The position numbers were made by a program, and so were the translations under genes. Positions 25,486-32,915 of a stretch of DNA of 64,000 nucleotides are shown in pieces. A model generated the notes under the pieces. That model did not search any database and was not told where the DNA came from. It was given only the letters and a program-made list of their open reading frames with translations. Numbering within the stretch: the stretch's first letter is position 1; every line of letters begins with the position of its first letter. Source of the DNA: Candidatus Altimarinota bacterium (GTDB taxonomy: Bacteria > Patescibacteriota > Gracilibacteria > UBA4473). Location: positions 62,001-126,000 of the forward strand of contig JAIPIF010000002.1 in the NCBI GenBank assembly GCA_021734785.1, written 5' to 3'.

Positions 25486-26343
25486 TTACGAATCATCGTC
25501 TGCATCGGCAGATCGGCGAGGGGGCTTTTTTTCACTCCGCGCGGGCTCGCGGGAGACCTCTGCGGCATCAAAAATTTCCGCAATTTCGGTGTCCTCGATC
25601 AGGATTTTTATTTTCCGATTCAAAATGTCGAGCCCTGTCACGCGGCCCTCGCGCCCACCGACGTACACCCGCTGGCGGATGTGCGGAAGATCCCGGCGCA
25701 TTTCGCGGTACAGAGGAAGCTCATACATCAGACAGCACTTGAGTTTTCCACAAAGCCCAAACAGCTTTTCGTTATTTTTGAGCATCAGGTTTTGATCTCG
25801 TGCTGCGTCGAGGGGGACCGAATCGAGTTCGACTTTGAAACTTGAGCAGCAGGTCTCTTGTCCACAGCTTCCAAATCCCCCGACAATTTTGGCGCGGTCT
25901 CGGGCACCGACTCGTTGCAAATGAATCCGTTTTTTGAATTCCCCGGCCATGACTTTGAGCAGGTCTCGGAAATCCACTTTTTCATCTGCCGTAAAAAAGA
26001 AGGACAAAATGTCCCCCTTCAAATCTGTACGACTGGCAAAAAATCGCATGGGGAGTTTGAGTTTTTTGGCGCATTTTTTGGCTTTGATTACGCGCGGTTT
26101 TTCTTTTTCTGCCAGTCCAAAAAACTTCTGGAGTTCTTTTGGGGTCAGCTTTTTTTCCAGCGTGTAGGTTTCATCCACTCGGGCGCTGGGGAGTTCACGC
26201 ACTTTGGAAATCACTTTTCCCACGATCTGATCACCGTCCTGCGTGAGGAGCACATGATCTTTGACCTGGAGCTCGAGATCGTCGGGAGCCTTCAAAATAA
26301 CGAGCTGATGTCGCAATAGATCCACCACTTGTACAATTTTCAT
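25486..26343 (-). CDS. ricT: PSP1-domain protein RicT (YaaT)
   Basis: 285 residues. The cysteine clusters GSCGQETCCSSF and GLCGKLKCCLMYE define the PSP1 C-terminal family; in Bacillus RicT binds Fe-S with RicA and RicF and assists RNase Y. Start at MKIVQVVDLL (ATG 26343). Standing directly after holB repeats the holB-yaaT order of Firmicutes. RNase Y is not seen, but RNase J is in this window. Confidence 0.92.
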   Translation of the reverse strand: MKIVQVVDLLRHQLVILKAPDDLELQVKDHVLLTQDGDQIVGKVISKVRELPSARVDETYTLEKKLTPKELQKFFGLAEKEKPRVIKAKKCAKKLKLPMRFFASRTDLKGDILSFFFTADEKVDFRDLLKVMAGEFKKRIHLQRVGARDRAKIVGGFGSCGQETCCSSFKVELDSVPLDAARDQNLMLKNNEKLFGLCGKLKCCLMYELPLYREMRRDLPHIRQRVYVGGREGRVTGLDILNRKIKILIEDTEIAEIFDAAEVSREPARSEKKPPRRSADADDDS

Positions 26344-26375
26344 CGCTGGCAGTCTGCCGTCTGGCAGCGGTTTTG

Positions 26376-27158
26376 TCAACTTGCGGATCCCCGATTTTCG
26401 GCGGCAAATTTGAGCACCAGTCGCTCCAGACAAAATTTGGGGTTGAGGTTCATCCCCAGCGCTGTGTGGGTTTCCAGCAGCGGCTCAAGCATTCTCTGAA
26501 ATTCTGTTTGTGCTCGGGCATACCGGAGGGACTCCTCCACAAAATTCTGCAGCATCGCCCGGTCGATTTTTTTCTCAGCATTGTCGCGGGCAGTTTTGTC
26601 CAATTCCTCCACCAGCTGAAACCGTTTGAGCACGGATGTTTCTGCAAAAAAACGCTGCACTGGCTCCGACACGGCGGGTTGGGTTTCCGCTGCAGCGAGT
26701 CGTACCAGCGTCACACGGGAAATAATGGTGTCGAGCAATTTGTGATGATTTCTCGTCGTCAACAAAAACCGCGTCCGTGCAGGGGGTTCTTCGATCAATT
26801 TCAACATGGCATGCGGAGCCACGGCGGTGATGCGTTCGAGATTTTCGAGCACGATGAGTCGGTGGGCGGCTTCGGGTTTTTGGTGCGCCCAGCGGATCAG
26901 CCCACGGACATTTTCGTACGGACTCTGGCCGTCACGTTTGGCCGCATCCGAGAAATCAATTTTGAAACTTTTGCCCACGTCTCGAAACACCAGCGTGTCG
27001 GCGTGAGCACCGGATGCGATTTTTTCCACGGGCAACCCTTGCAGCTTCGCGGCGATTTCCAATGCCGTTTCGATGGCACCCGTGTGTCCCGACAGCAGGA
27101 GTCGCTGGGGGACGGCATCAGCCGTGATCCATTTTTCAATTTTTTGTGGGAGGGGCAT
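26376..27158 (-). CDS. holB: DNA polymerase III delta-prime-like subunit
   Basis: 260 residues. AAA-like clamp-loader fold: RLLLSGHTGAIETALEIA where a P-loop would be (no GxxxxGK[ST], as usual for delta-prime), APHAMLKLIEEPPARTRFLL and ISRVTLVRL (the family SRC is SRV here). Start at MPLPQKIEK (ATG 27158). First gene of the eight-gene leftward operon; the call is helped by ricT next to it. Confidence 0.88.
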   Translation of the reverse strand: MPLPQKIEKWITADAVPQRLLLSGHTGAIETALEIAAKLQGLPVEKIASGAHADTLVFRDVGKSFKIDFSDAAKRDGQSPYENVRGLIRWAHQKPEAAHRLIVLENLERITAVAPHAMLKLIEEPPARTRFLLTTRNHHKLLDTIISRVTLVRLAAAETQPAVSEPVQRFFAETSVLKRFQLVEELDKTARDNAEKKIDRAMLQNFVEESLRYARAQTEFQRMLEPLLETHTALGMNLNPKFCLERLVLKFAAENRGSAS

Positions 27159-27246
27159 CGGAGGCGAGAATAAATGAAAAATGAAAAATGAAAAATGAAT
27201 CCGAGAAAAGTTTTTTGAAAAAAAGTTCAGTTGATCACAAACAAAA

Positions 27247-27275
27247 ACTCCCGGGGGCTGCCCCGGGAGTTTTTT
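27247..27275. terminator. Bidirectional terminator between DUF4349 gene and holB operon
   Basis: CTCCCGGGG pairs with CCCCGGGAG across a four-base loop; T6 follows on the plus strand and T5 on the minus strand. It mainly ends the DUF4349 message coming from the right. Confidence 0.85.
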
Positions 27276-27298
27276 CTCTCTCAAATTTTCTCCGAAAC

Positions 27299-28243
27299 TT
27301 ATTTCTGACGGTTTCGGAGCGCGCGTCGTCGCCAGCGCTGGAGGCCCCAGAGGATTGCGAGGACGGGGATCCAGATGGGTGCGAAGACGAAGACCTTGAT
27401 CGCACCGGTGAAGATGTCTTGGAGCGAGACGATCAGATCGTTGACCGACTGACGCCAGGTGCGTTTGACCGTCCAGTCAGGCGAAGAAAAGTCGCCGATC
27501 TGAGGTTCGGGCTGAATCGAGAGCGTGAGGGTCGAAAAATCCACGTCCGTGTCGTGGCGTTTGAGCTGCCGCTCAATGTTTTCAATCTCTTGCTGCACGC
27601 TGGTGAGCTCGCGATCGATCTGTAGCACATCGCTGAGATTGTCCGTCTCGCGGTCCATCATTTCCCGCAGGCGCTCGCGGCGGGTTTCCAGATTTTCCAA
27701 TCGGCTTTCGAGATCCACATACTGCGCGGTGATATCCTGAATCGAAAAGTTTTCATGCTTTTTCATGCCCAAATTAATCACGGCATTCATCAGGGGTTCG
27801 AGCTTGTCGGCGGGGACGCGGATGGTGAGATTGTATGCCAGGATGCCCGGGCGGACTTCGTGCGAGTTGAGATTGGTCACAAACGCATCGAAGGCCTCGA
27901 CGAGCGATTCCACTTCCGTTCGCGCTTCCTCCGTATCCTCGACCTGGAGTCCGAGGGACGCATTTTTGACAATTTTTCGTTCCTCGGCCTGCGGCTCAAA
28001 GTCCGCGTACGCGGGAGGAATGATGGAGGTCGGCATCATTTTGCCACTGCGACCTTTGACCGTATTTGATTCTGCAAAGTCGGCCCCCGCACCCATGGCG
28101 TACTGCATTTTTTCTTGCTGCACCGCTCGGTAGGTGACCGGCGAGGAGTCGGGCCAGAGCCAGATGACCAGGGCGAGGGTGGCGACCAGAGCGATCGGGT
28201 TTCTTTGGGCCCAGGTCCAAAAACGAGACAGAAAGGTTTTCAT
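27299..28243 (-). CDS. DUF4349 membrane protein
   Basis: 314 residues. N-terminal membrane segment (PIALVATLALVIWLW), then a DUF4349 domain: KIVKNASLGLQVEDTEEA, RVPADKLEPLMNAVINLG, then a coiled coil of about 60 residues (VDLESRLENLETRRERLREM to IENIERQLKRHD) and a C-terminal membrane segment (AIKVFVFAPIWIPVLAILWG). The domain should lie outside the membrane between two anchors. Biological role of the family unknown. Start ATG 28243. Confidence 0.88.
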   Translation of the reverse strand: MKTFLSRFWTWAQRNPIALVATLALVIWLWPDSSPVTYRAVQQEKMQYAMGAGADFAESNTVKGRSGKMMPTSIIPPAYADFEPQAEERKIVKNASLGLQVEDTEEARTEVESLVEAFDAFVTNLNSHEVRPGILAYNLTIRVPADKLEPLMNAVINLGMKKHENFSIQDITAQYVDLESRLENLETRRERLREMMDRETDNLSDVLQIDRELTSVQQEIENIERQLKRHDTDVDFSTLTLSIQPEPQIGDFSSPDWTVKRTWRQSVNDLIVSLQDIFTGAIKVFVFAPIWIPVLAILWGLQRWRRRALRNRQK

Positions 28244-28434
28244 GATTTTTAAATGAAAAAATAACGACATCAGTGTGTACGAAAAGAGGGCATCTCTGCA
28301 ACAAAAAAAGGTTGACGGTGGTTCTCGGGGAATGAATTCCCCGTTAAAAAGAGAAAGATGTCTGGCACTGGATCAAAAATTTTCTGTTTTCAACAATAAA
28401 AAACGGTTGCAGCGTTTTCTTGATCAGCGCTCAA

Positions 28435-29595
28435 TCAATCTCGAAGATTGATCCAGTGGGGTGTTTCCGTGGAGAGTTTTTCAAAATTATTTGCCAGCGC
28501 CACAAAGTCATCGGCGTGGGTTTCTCGTGACCCGAGCCCATAAATTCCATTTCGAATTTCTGCCTCAAGTCCCAGACTTCGCACCTCTGTCCCCAGCGGA
28601 GCCCAATCGGCTCCTGCAGGAGAGCATCGGTCCAGGACGATGATTTTTTTCACGCCCGAAAGCTTGTCCCGGAGCTCCTCAGCGGGGAAGGGGCGAAAAA
28701 TTCTTGGGCGAATGACGGCAGCATTTCCCAGCTTTTTTACCGCGCGTTCCAGGGTGCCACAGACCGAACCCAGGGCGACAAATGCCAGATCGGGATTTTC
28801 GGCTCCAATTTTTTCTACCACACTCTCAGAGCCCCGCCCGAATGTTTTTGCAAATGACTTGAAAATCGTTTTTGTTTCTTCGAGCAGTTTTTTTTGCCCT
28901 TCCAACTGCGCGCGTTTGTGCTCCATATAAAAATCGGGCTTGTCGAAGTTGCCGTACGAAACGGGATTTTCGATATCCAGCAGTGGATTTTTTTGCACCG
29001 TTTCTCCGACAAATTTTTGTGCGGCTTCATCGGGCTGGAGGAAAATTTTCTGCGTGGTGTGGGTCGTGTGAAAGCAGTCCATCGCCACCATCACAGGCGT
29101 TCGTACCGTTTCCGCTTCCGCGATTCGAAATGCACACAGGGTAAAATCATAGGCTTCCTGCGCATTTTTGGCCACGAGCTGCCCCCATCCGGCATCTCGC
29201 ACCGCGTACAGATCGTCGTGCCCGCAGTGAATCGAGAGCGGTGCCGAAAGCGCGCGATTTCCATTGATCAGCACCATCGGCAGGCGCATGCCGCTCGCAT
29301 TCCAGAGCACTTCCGCCATCAAGATTAATCCCTGACTCGCCGTGGCGGTTACTGCGCGTCCGCCCGCTGCCGCGGCTCCCACACAAATGGAGCAAGCCGC
29401 GTGCTCAGACTCGGCACAGACGTACTCGGTGTTGACTTTGCCATCGGCCACAAGCTTGGAAAATCCCTCGCCGATGTAGCTGGTGGGTGTGATCGGATAA
29501 AACCCAAACACATCTGGATTGATCTGCCGGAGGGCTTCCACGACCGCAGCATTGCCGTCGAGCGTTTTGGTGATAGCGTTTTTTGTCGCATTCAT
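28435..29595 (-). CDS. porA: Pyruvate:ferredoxin oxidoreductase, alpha subunit
   Basis: 386 residues. GFYPITPTSYIGEGFSKL, EYVCAESEHAACSICVGAAA and SQGLILMAEVLWNASGMRLP are the pyrimidine-domain marks of 2-oxoacid:acceptor oxidoreductase alpha subunits; GHDDLYAVRDAGWGQL is of the pyruvate type. Four-subunit enzymes need gamma, delta, alpha and beta; here porG-porD-porA stand in that order but the TPP-binding beta subunit does not follow. Would oxidise pyruvate to acetyl-CoA with ferredoxin. Confidence 0.92.
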   Translation of the reverse strand: MNATKNAITKTLDGNAAVVEALRQINPDVFGFYPITPTSYIGEGFSKLVADGKVNTEYVCAESEHAACSICVGAAAAGGRAVTATASQGLILMAEVLWNASGMRLPMVLINGNRALSAPLSIHCGHDDLYAVRDAGWGQLVAKNAQEAYDFTLCAFRIAEAETVRTPVMVAMDCFHTTHTTQKIFLQPDEAAQKFVGETVQKNPLLDIENPVSYGNFDKPDFYMEHKRAQLEGQKKLLEETKTIFKSFAKTFGRGSESVVEKIGAENPDLAFVALGSVCGTLERAVKKLGNAAVIRPRIFRPFPAEELRDKLSGVKKIIVLDRCSPAGADWAPLGTEVRSLGLEAEIRNGIYGLGSRETHADDFVALANNFEKLSTETPHWINLRD

Positions 29596-29598
29596 GGG

Positions 29599-29952
29599 CT
29601 AAAAATCAGAAGACTCTTCCTCCCGAAACCGCAGGGCGTGTTTGGACGGATCGGGATTTTTGTTCGGCGGGCAGATCTCCACACAGAGGCCGCAGTCTTT
29701 GCAGTGATCGAGATCGACGCCGATCATGTTTCCTTTTTCATCCAGCAGGATCGAGTCATCCGGGCAGACCGCCCAACACAGACCGCAATTGATGCAGTTT
29801 TCCTCTACAAATTCAAGCGTCTTGGGAACCCAGTTTCCGGTGCGGTAGGCTTCGGAATTCCCCGTCATTTTCAAGAGCCCCCCGCCCGTCTCCAGCTCCT
29901 GCCAAGAGGCAGAACTCGAAACAACTTTGAACCCGGTCGATTGCTTTTTCAT
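29599..29952 (-). CDS. porD: 2-Oxoacid:ferredoxin oxidoreductase, delta subunit (2[4Fe-4S])
   Basis: 117 residues. Two ferredoxin motifs: CINCGLCWAVCPDD and CKDCGLCVEICPPN, each with CxxCxxCxxxCP. Passes electrons from the active site to ferredoxin. Starts in an ATGA overlap with porG and lies 3 bases before porA. Confidence 0.94.
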   Translation of the reverse strand: MKKQSTGFKVVSSSASWQELETGGGLLKMTGNSEAYRTGNWVPKTLEFVEENCINCGLCWAVCPDDSILLDEKGNMIGVDLDHCKDCGLCVEICPPNKNPDPSKHALRFREEESSDF

Positions 29953-30542
29953 GGGGTAAAAGTGGTCAGTTCGTTTTGCCCGCGGTGAAAGCCGACGAGG
30001 TTTTTTTCGACCAGTTCTCCCTTAAAAAATTTCTCCAGATGATCCCCCAAGAGATTTGCCATTTTGTCTGCCGGGAGATCGAGAATTTTGGTCAGGGCTC
30101 CGGCCATGGGGACGTTTGGGACATTTCTTCCGACCGTTTCCTGCGCGATTTTGGTCGCGGGGACGTGCACGATGGTTCCCGAAAAAAGTTTGTTGAACCC
30201 AGAAGCATCTGTTTTTTCGGTGTTGATTAGGAGAATGCCGTCTTTTTTGAGTCCTTTCAAAACGGCCTCATGATCAATCTCCACCCCCACGAGTGAGGGG
30301 TCCATGAGTACCACCAGATCGATTTTTCGTGGATGGGCAGGATCGAGGAATTCTTCGGCCGAGGACTCTGAGAACCGATTGTACACCACGACGTGTGCTC
30401 CTCGTTTTTCGGCACCATAGTCGGGGAAACTGATGGTTTTGTATTGGAGATCCGCCAGCGCTTCGCCCATAAAATTTGCCGCGGTCACCGCCCCCTGTCC
30501 CGCACGGGAGTGCCACCGGAGCGTGAAATTTTCAAACTTCAT
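29949..30542 (-). CDS. porG: 2-Oxoacid:ferredoxin oxidoreductase, gamma subunit
   Basis: 197 residues. RWHSRAGQGAVTAANFMGEA, SFPDYGAEKRGAHVVVYNR and IDLVVLMDPSLVG are gamma-subunit marks, ending in the NVPMAGALTKIL region. The start is set at MKFENFTLRW (30542), because CACAAT ends 7 bases before it with TTGCGA 16 bases further up; the frame is open 37 codons further upstream. Confidence 0.92.
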   Translation of the reverse strand: MKFENFTLRWHSRAGQGAVTAANFMGEALADLQYKTISFPDYGAEKRGAHVVVYNRFSESSAEEFLDPAHPRKIDLVVLMDPSLVGVEIDHEAVLKGLKKDGILLINTEKTDASGFNKLFSGTIVHVPATKIAQETVGRNVPNVPMAGALTKILDLPADKMANLLGDHLEKFFKGELVEKNLVGFHRGQNELTTFTP

Positions 30543-30549
30543 CAGGCCG

Positions 30550-30577
30550 ATTGTGGCGTTTTTTTCAAAAATCGCAA
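30550..30577 (-). promoter_or_regulatory. Leaderless promoter of the por operon
   Basis: TTGCGA (30577-30572), 16 bases, CACAAT (30555-30550), 7 bases, ATG 30542. Confidence 0.55.
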
Positions 30578-30621
30578 GAGGAGATATTCCTTCTTTGATC
30601 ATAATTTGTGTTCGGAAAAAA

Positions 30622-30650
30622 TTGACAAATTTTTCCAAAAAGAACAAAAT
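30622..30650 (+). promoter_or_regulatory. Near-leaderless promoter of the 30659 gene
   Basis: TTGACA (30622-30627), 17 bases, CAAAAT (30645-30650), 8 bases, ATG 30659. Confidence 0.7.
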
Positions 30651-30658
30651 CACCGGCG

Positions 30659-31702
30659 ATGCGGTATGCGAAATTGATCGCTGACGCCTGGGAATTAACT
30701 ATTTCCAACAAAAAACTTACCTGGTTTGTTTTTGTGCCCGCGATTGCGGGCGTTCTCTTTTTTGTCACGGAAGTCGCGTGGCAATACTCCCTCTGGGCTG
30801 AGGAGTTTGGCTGGGTGGAGCACGGCTTTACGTATGGTACCATCGGAGAGGTTTTTAGCCGCCTCTCGCAGTGGGGCATTCTTGGATGGGCGATTGTCGT
30901 TATCGTTTTGGTGATTCTCATTCACATGGTGTTGCCGGCTTGGATCCAGTCGACGCTCATTCTTTCCGTTCGTCAAAAAGCCACCGAACCGGAGAAGCGC
31001 CTGTCTCTGCGTCAAAAAATCATTGAAGGATTTGAGTATTTCTTCCGTCTTTTTGAGTATCATGCGGTGTTGGCGCCATTTCAGTTTATGACAATTCTTT
31101 TTTATGCCGTGACATTTTATCGTTATTTTCATGGCGATCTGTACGACAATGTTTTTGGTCCGTCGTTGGTGGTGTATGGAATCATCTCGATTTTTATGGG
31201 CTTGTTTTTTGTGTACACGCCATTTTTTATGGTCTGTGAAGATGAGGGGTTTCGGCCGGCAGTGCGCAAAAGTATTGGACTGGGATTTCTCTTTTTTGGC
31301 CGGACGGCGGTGTTATTTTTGCTCATGTTTCTCGTCAATATTCGGGTAATTATCAATGTTCTTGTTGTGTTGGGGGTTCCGATCGGGATGCTCGCACTGG
31401 GATCCTATTTCGCCAGTTCTCAGTGGCAGCTGCTGGCGATTATTGGCGGCGCACTGGTGGGGCTTATTCTCTTTGCCCTCGCCGCGTACCTGACGTCCAT
31501 TCTCGAAGTTTTTTCGATGGCGTTTTGGGAACGAGGATTTAGCCGTCTGCGGGCAGAACAGATACAGCTCAAATCCTCTCGGCAGCAATTAGAAGAAACT
31601 CTTTCTCCCGAAGAAGCAGCAGATCTCGCCGCTGGAGAGCGCGTGATCAAACCCCCTGTACTGCCAATGGATCATGAAGTAGAATCTGACCGGGGTGAAT
31701 AA
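30659..31702 (+). CDS. Polytopic membrane protein, unknown function
   Basis: 347 residues with about six hydrophobic segments (WFVFVPAIAGVLFFVTEVAW, AIVVIVLVILIHMVL, LVVYGIISIFMGLFFVY and others). Only residues from about 290 (LRAEQIQLKSSRQQLEETLS) are clearly soluble. A similar layout occurs in uncharacterised Patescibacteria membrane proteins, but I cannot name the family. Divergent from porG, with its own strong promoter. The next gene follows 10 bases downstream. Confidence 0.8.
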   Translation: MRYAKLIADAWELTISNKKLTWFVFVPAIAGVLFFVTEVAWQYSLWAEEFGWVEHGFTYGTIGEVFSRLSQWGILGWAIVVIVLVILIHMVLPAWIQSTLILSVRQKATEPEKRLSLRQKIIEGFEYFFRLFEYHAVLAPFQFMTILFYAVTFYRYFHGDLYDNVFGPSLVVYGIISIFMGLFFVYTPFFMVCEDEGFRPAVRKSIGLGFLFFGRTAVLFLLMFLVNIRVIINVLVVLGVPIGMLALGSYFASSQWQLLAIIGGALVGLILFALAAYLTSILEVFSMAFWERGFSRLRAEQIQLKSSRQQLEETLSPEEAADLAAGERVIKPPVLPMDHEVESDRGE

Positions 31703-31712
31703 TTTTTCTCCC

Positions 31713-32351
31713 ATGAAACACAAAAAAATACGACTTCTTTTGGGGATTTTGGTACTGCTGATCGTGGCATTTTTTGCCCGCGAGGTATGGCTGGGGCGTG
31801 AGCAGCCGGCGAGAATTTTTGGTGTGTCAGAGGCAATGCTCGTTCGGACGCCGGAGGGAGAGCTCTTTCGCTACGGGCAAGCAGACAGTCCAGAAATTTC
31901 GCAGATTTTGTACGGGATTCACCCCTTTCTCCTCGGCAAAAAAATAACCCCCCTTTTTGACCAGGAGGTGGGGACCGAAATCGCGGGTCCAACTTTTACG
32001 GTGCAGGTTTTGTCGCCGCATCTGGCGCGAGGACTGTTTGCCAATGAGCTGGGGGGGCGCCGCAGCAGTCTGTTCTTTTTTCGAGAGGGATTTGATGAAG
32101 GGGAATTGGAACTGATCAAAATTCATCGCACACGCCTGCATTCGGACTGGTGGGTGATGACACGAAACATGCGCCCAGAATTTCTCCCGCTCCCACGAAA
32201 AGGTATTCTCTTTCTCGGCGACCGAACTCCCTCCAAAAAAACACAGGAATTTGCGGCCGAAAATAAGTTGGCCCTAATTTCGGTAGCAGAGACAGAGGGC
32301 TTTGAGCTTCAATTCACCGGCGAAGAGTGGCAGCTGCAGACACGGGAGTGA
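31713..32351 (+). CDS. Membrane-anchored protein, unknown function
   Basis: 212 residues. One N-terminal segment (IRLLLGILVLLIVAFFA) followed by an exported beta-rich domain with QVLSPHLARGLFANELGG and ALISVAETEGFELQF. No motif recognised. Start chosen at MKHKKIRLLL (31713); it follows the 30659 gene directly and is probably co-transcribed. Confidence 0.7.
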   Translation: MKHKKIRLLLGILVLLIVAFFAREVWLGREQPARIFGVSEAMLVRTPEGELFRYGQADSPEISQILYGIHPFLLGKKITPLFDQEVGTEIAGPTFTVQVLSPHLARGLFANELGGRRSSLFFFREGFDEGELELIKIHRTRLHSDWWVMTRNMRPEFLPLPRKGILFLGDRTPSKKTQEFAAENKLALISVAETEGFELQFTGEEWQLQTRE

Positions 32352-32358
32352 TGAGGAA

Positions 32359-32826
32359 CTAATCTTCCCTTCCGTTGTTTGAGATAAATTCACTCGTTTT
32401 TTCGAAAATCTCCTCTTGTGTTGCTTGGAGATGATCAAATTTTTCGAGTCCTACAAAGAGGTTCACCCATATTTTATCTCGAAAACTTATTTTTCCGCTG
32501 AGGGCGCCTTTCTTTTCTTTCTGAGCCATTTTTTTCAGTTTTCTCATCGAGGAGAGATCTGCTGTTTTTTGGAAATATTTTAATTTTTCTTCTCGTCCCT
32601 CCTTGGGAATACTTTTTAGCGTTTCGAGTAGGCGGCTTTCAAAAGCTATTCGTAGAGCCGAGGTTTTTAGAGAGGTGTCAGATTCTCCAGAAAAAAGAAG
32701 TCGGTGGTTTTGATTTTCAGAAAACCAATCGACTAAATTCTCAAAAGAAGGATTTTGATCAAGAAACTCCATGAGGACTTCTTGCCTCTCTCGACGATTT
32801 TTTCTCTCAGAAGGATTCTCTCGCAT
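32359..32826 (-). CDS. Hypothetical helical protein
   Basis: 155 residues, soluble, Lys/Glu-rich and mostly helical, for example LDQNPSFENLVDWFSENQNH and LETLKSIPKEGREEKLKYF. It is AT-rich against its neighbours and lies on the opposite strand between two rightward transcription units, which suggests a later insertion. No family recognised. Confidence 0.6.
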   Translation of the reverse strand: MRENPSERKNRRERQEVLMEFLDQNPSFENLVDWFSENQNHRLLFSGESDTSLKTSALRIAFESRLLETLKSIPKEGREEKLKYFQKTADLSSMRKLKKMAQKEKKGALSGKISFRDKIWVNLFVGLEKFDHLQATQEEIFEKTSEFISNNGRED

Positions 32827-32883
32827 TTTTGATAAATTATTTCGCGGGTACTTTTGCAGAAAAGCAAAAAAAAGTCAACCCTT

Positions 32884-32909
32884 TGCAAAACTTTTTTTTT
32901 TCGTACGCT
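32884..32909 (+). promoter_or_regulatory. Leaderless promoter of elp3
   Basis: TACGCT (32904-32909) ends 6 bases before GTG 32916; a TTTGCA/TTGCAA hexamer lies 15-16 bases further upstream. Confidence 0.5.
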
Positions 32910-32915
32910 CTCCCC

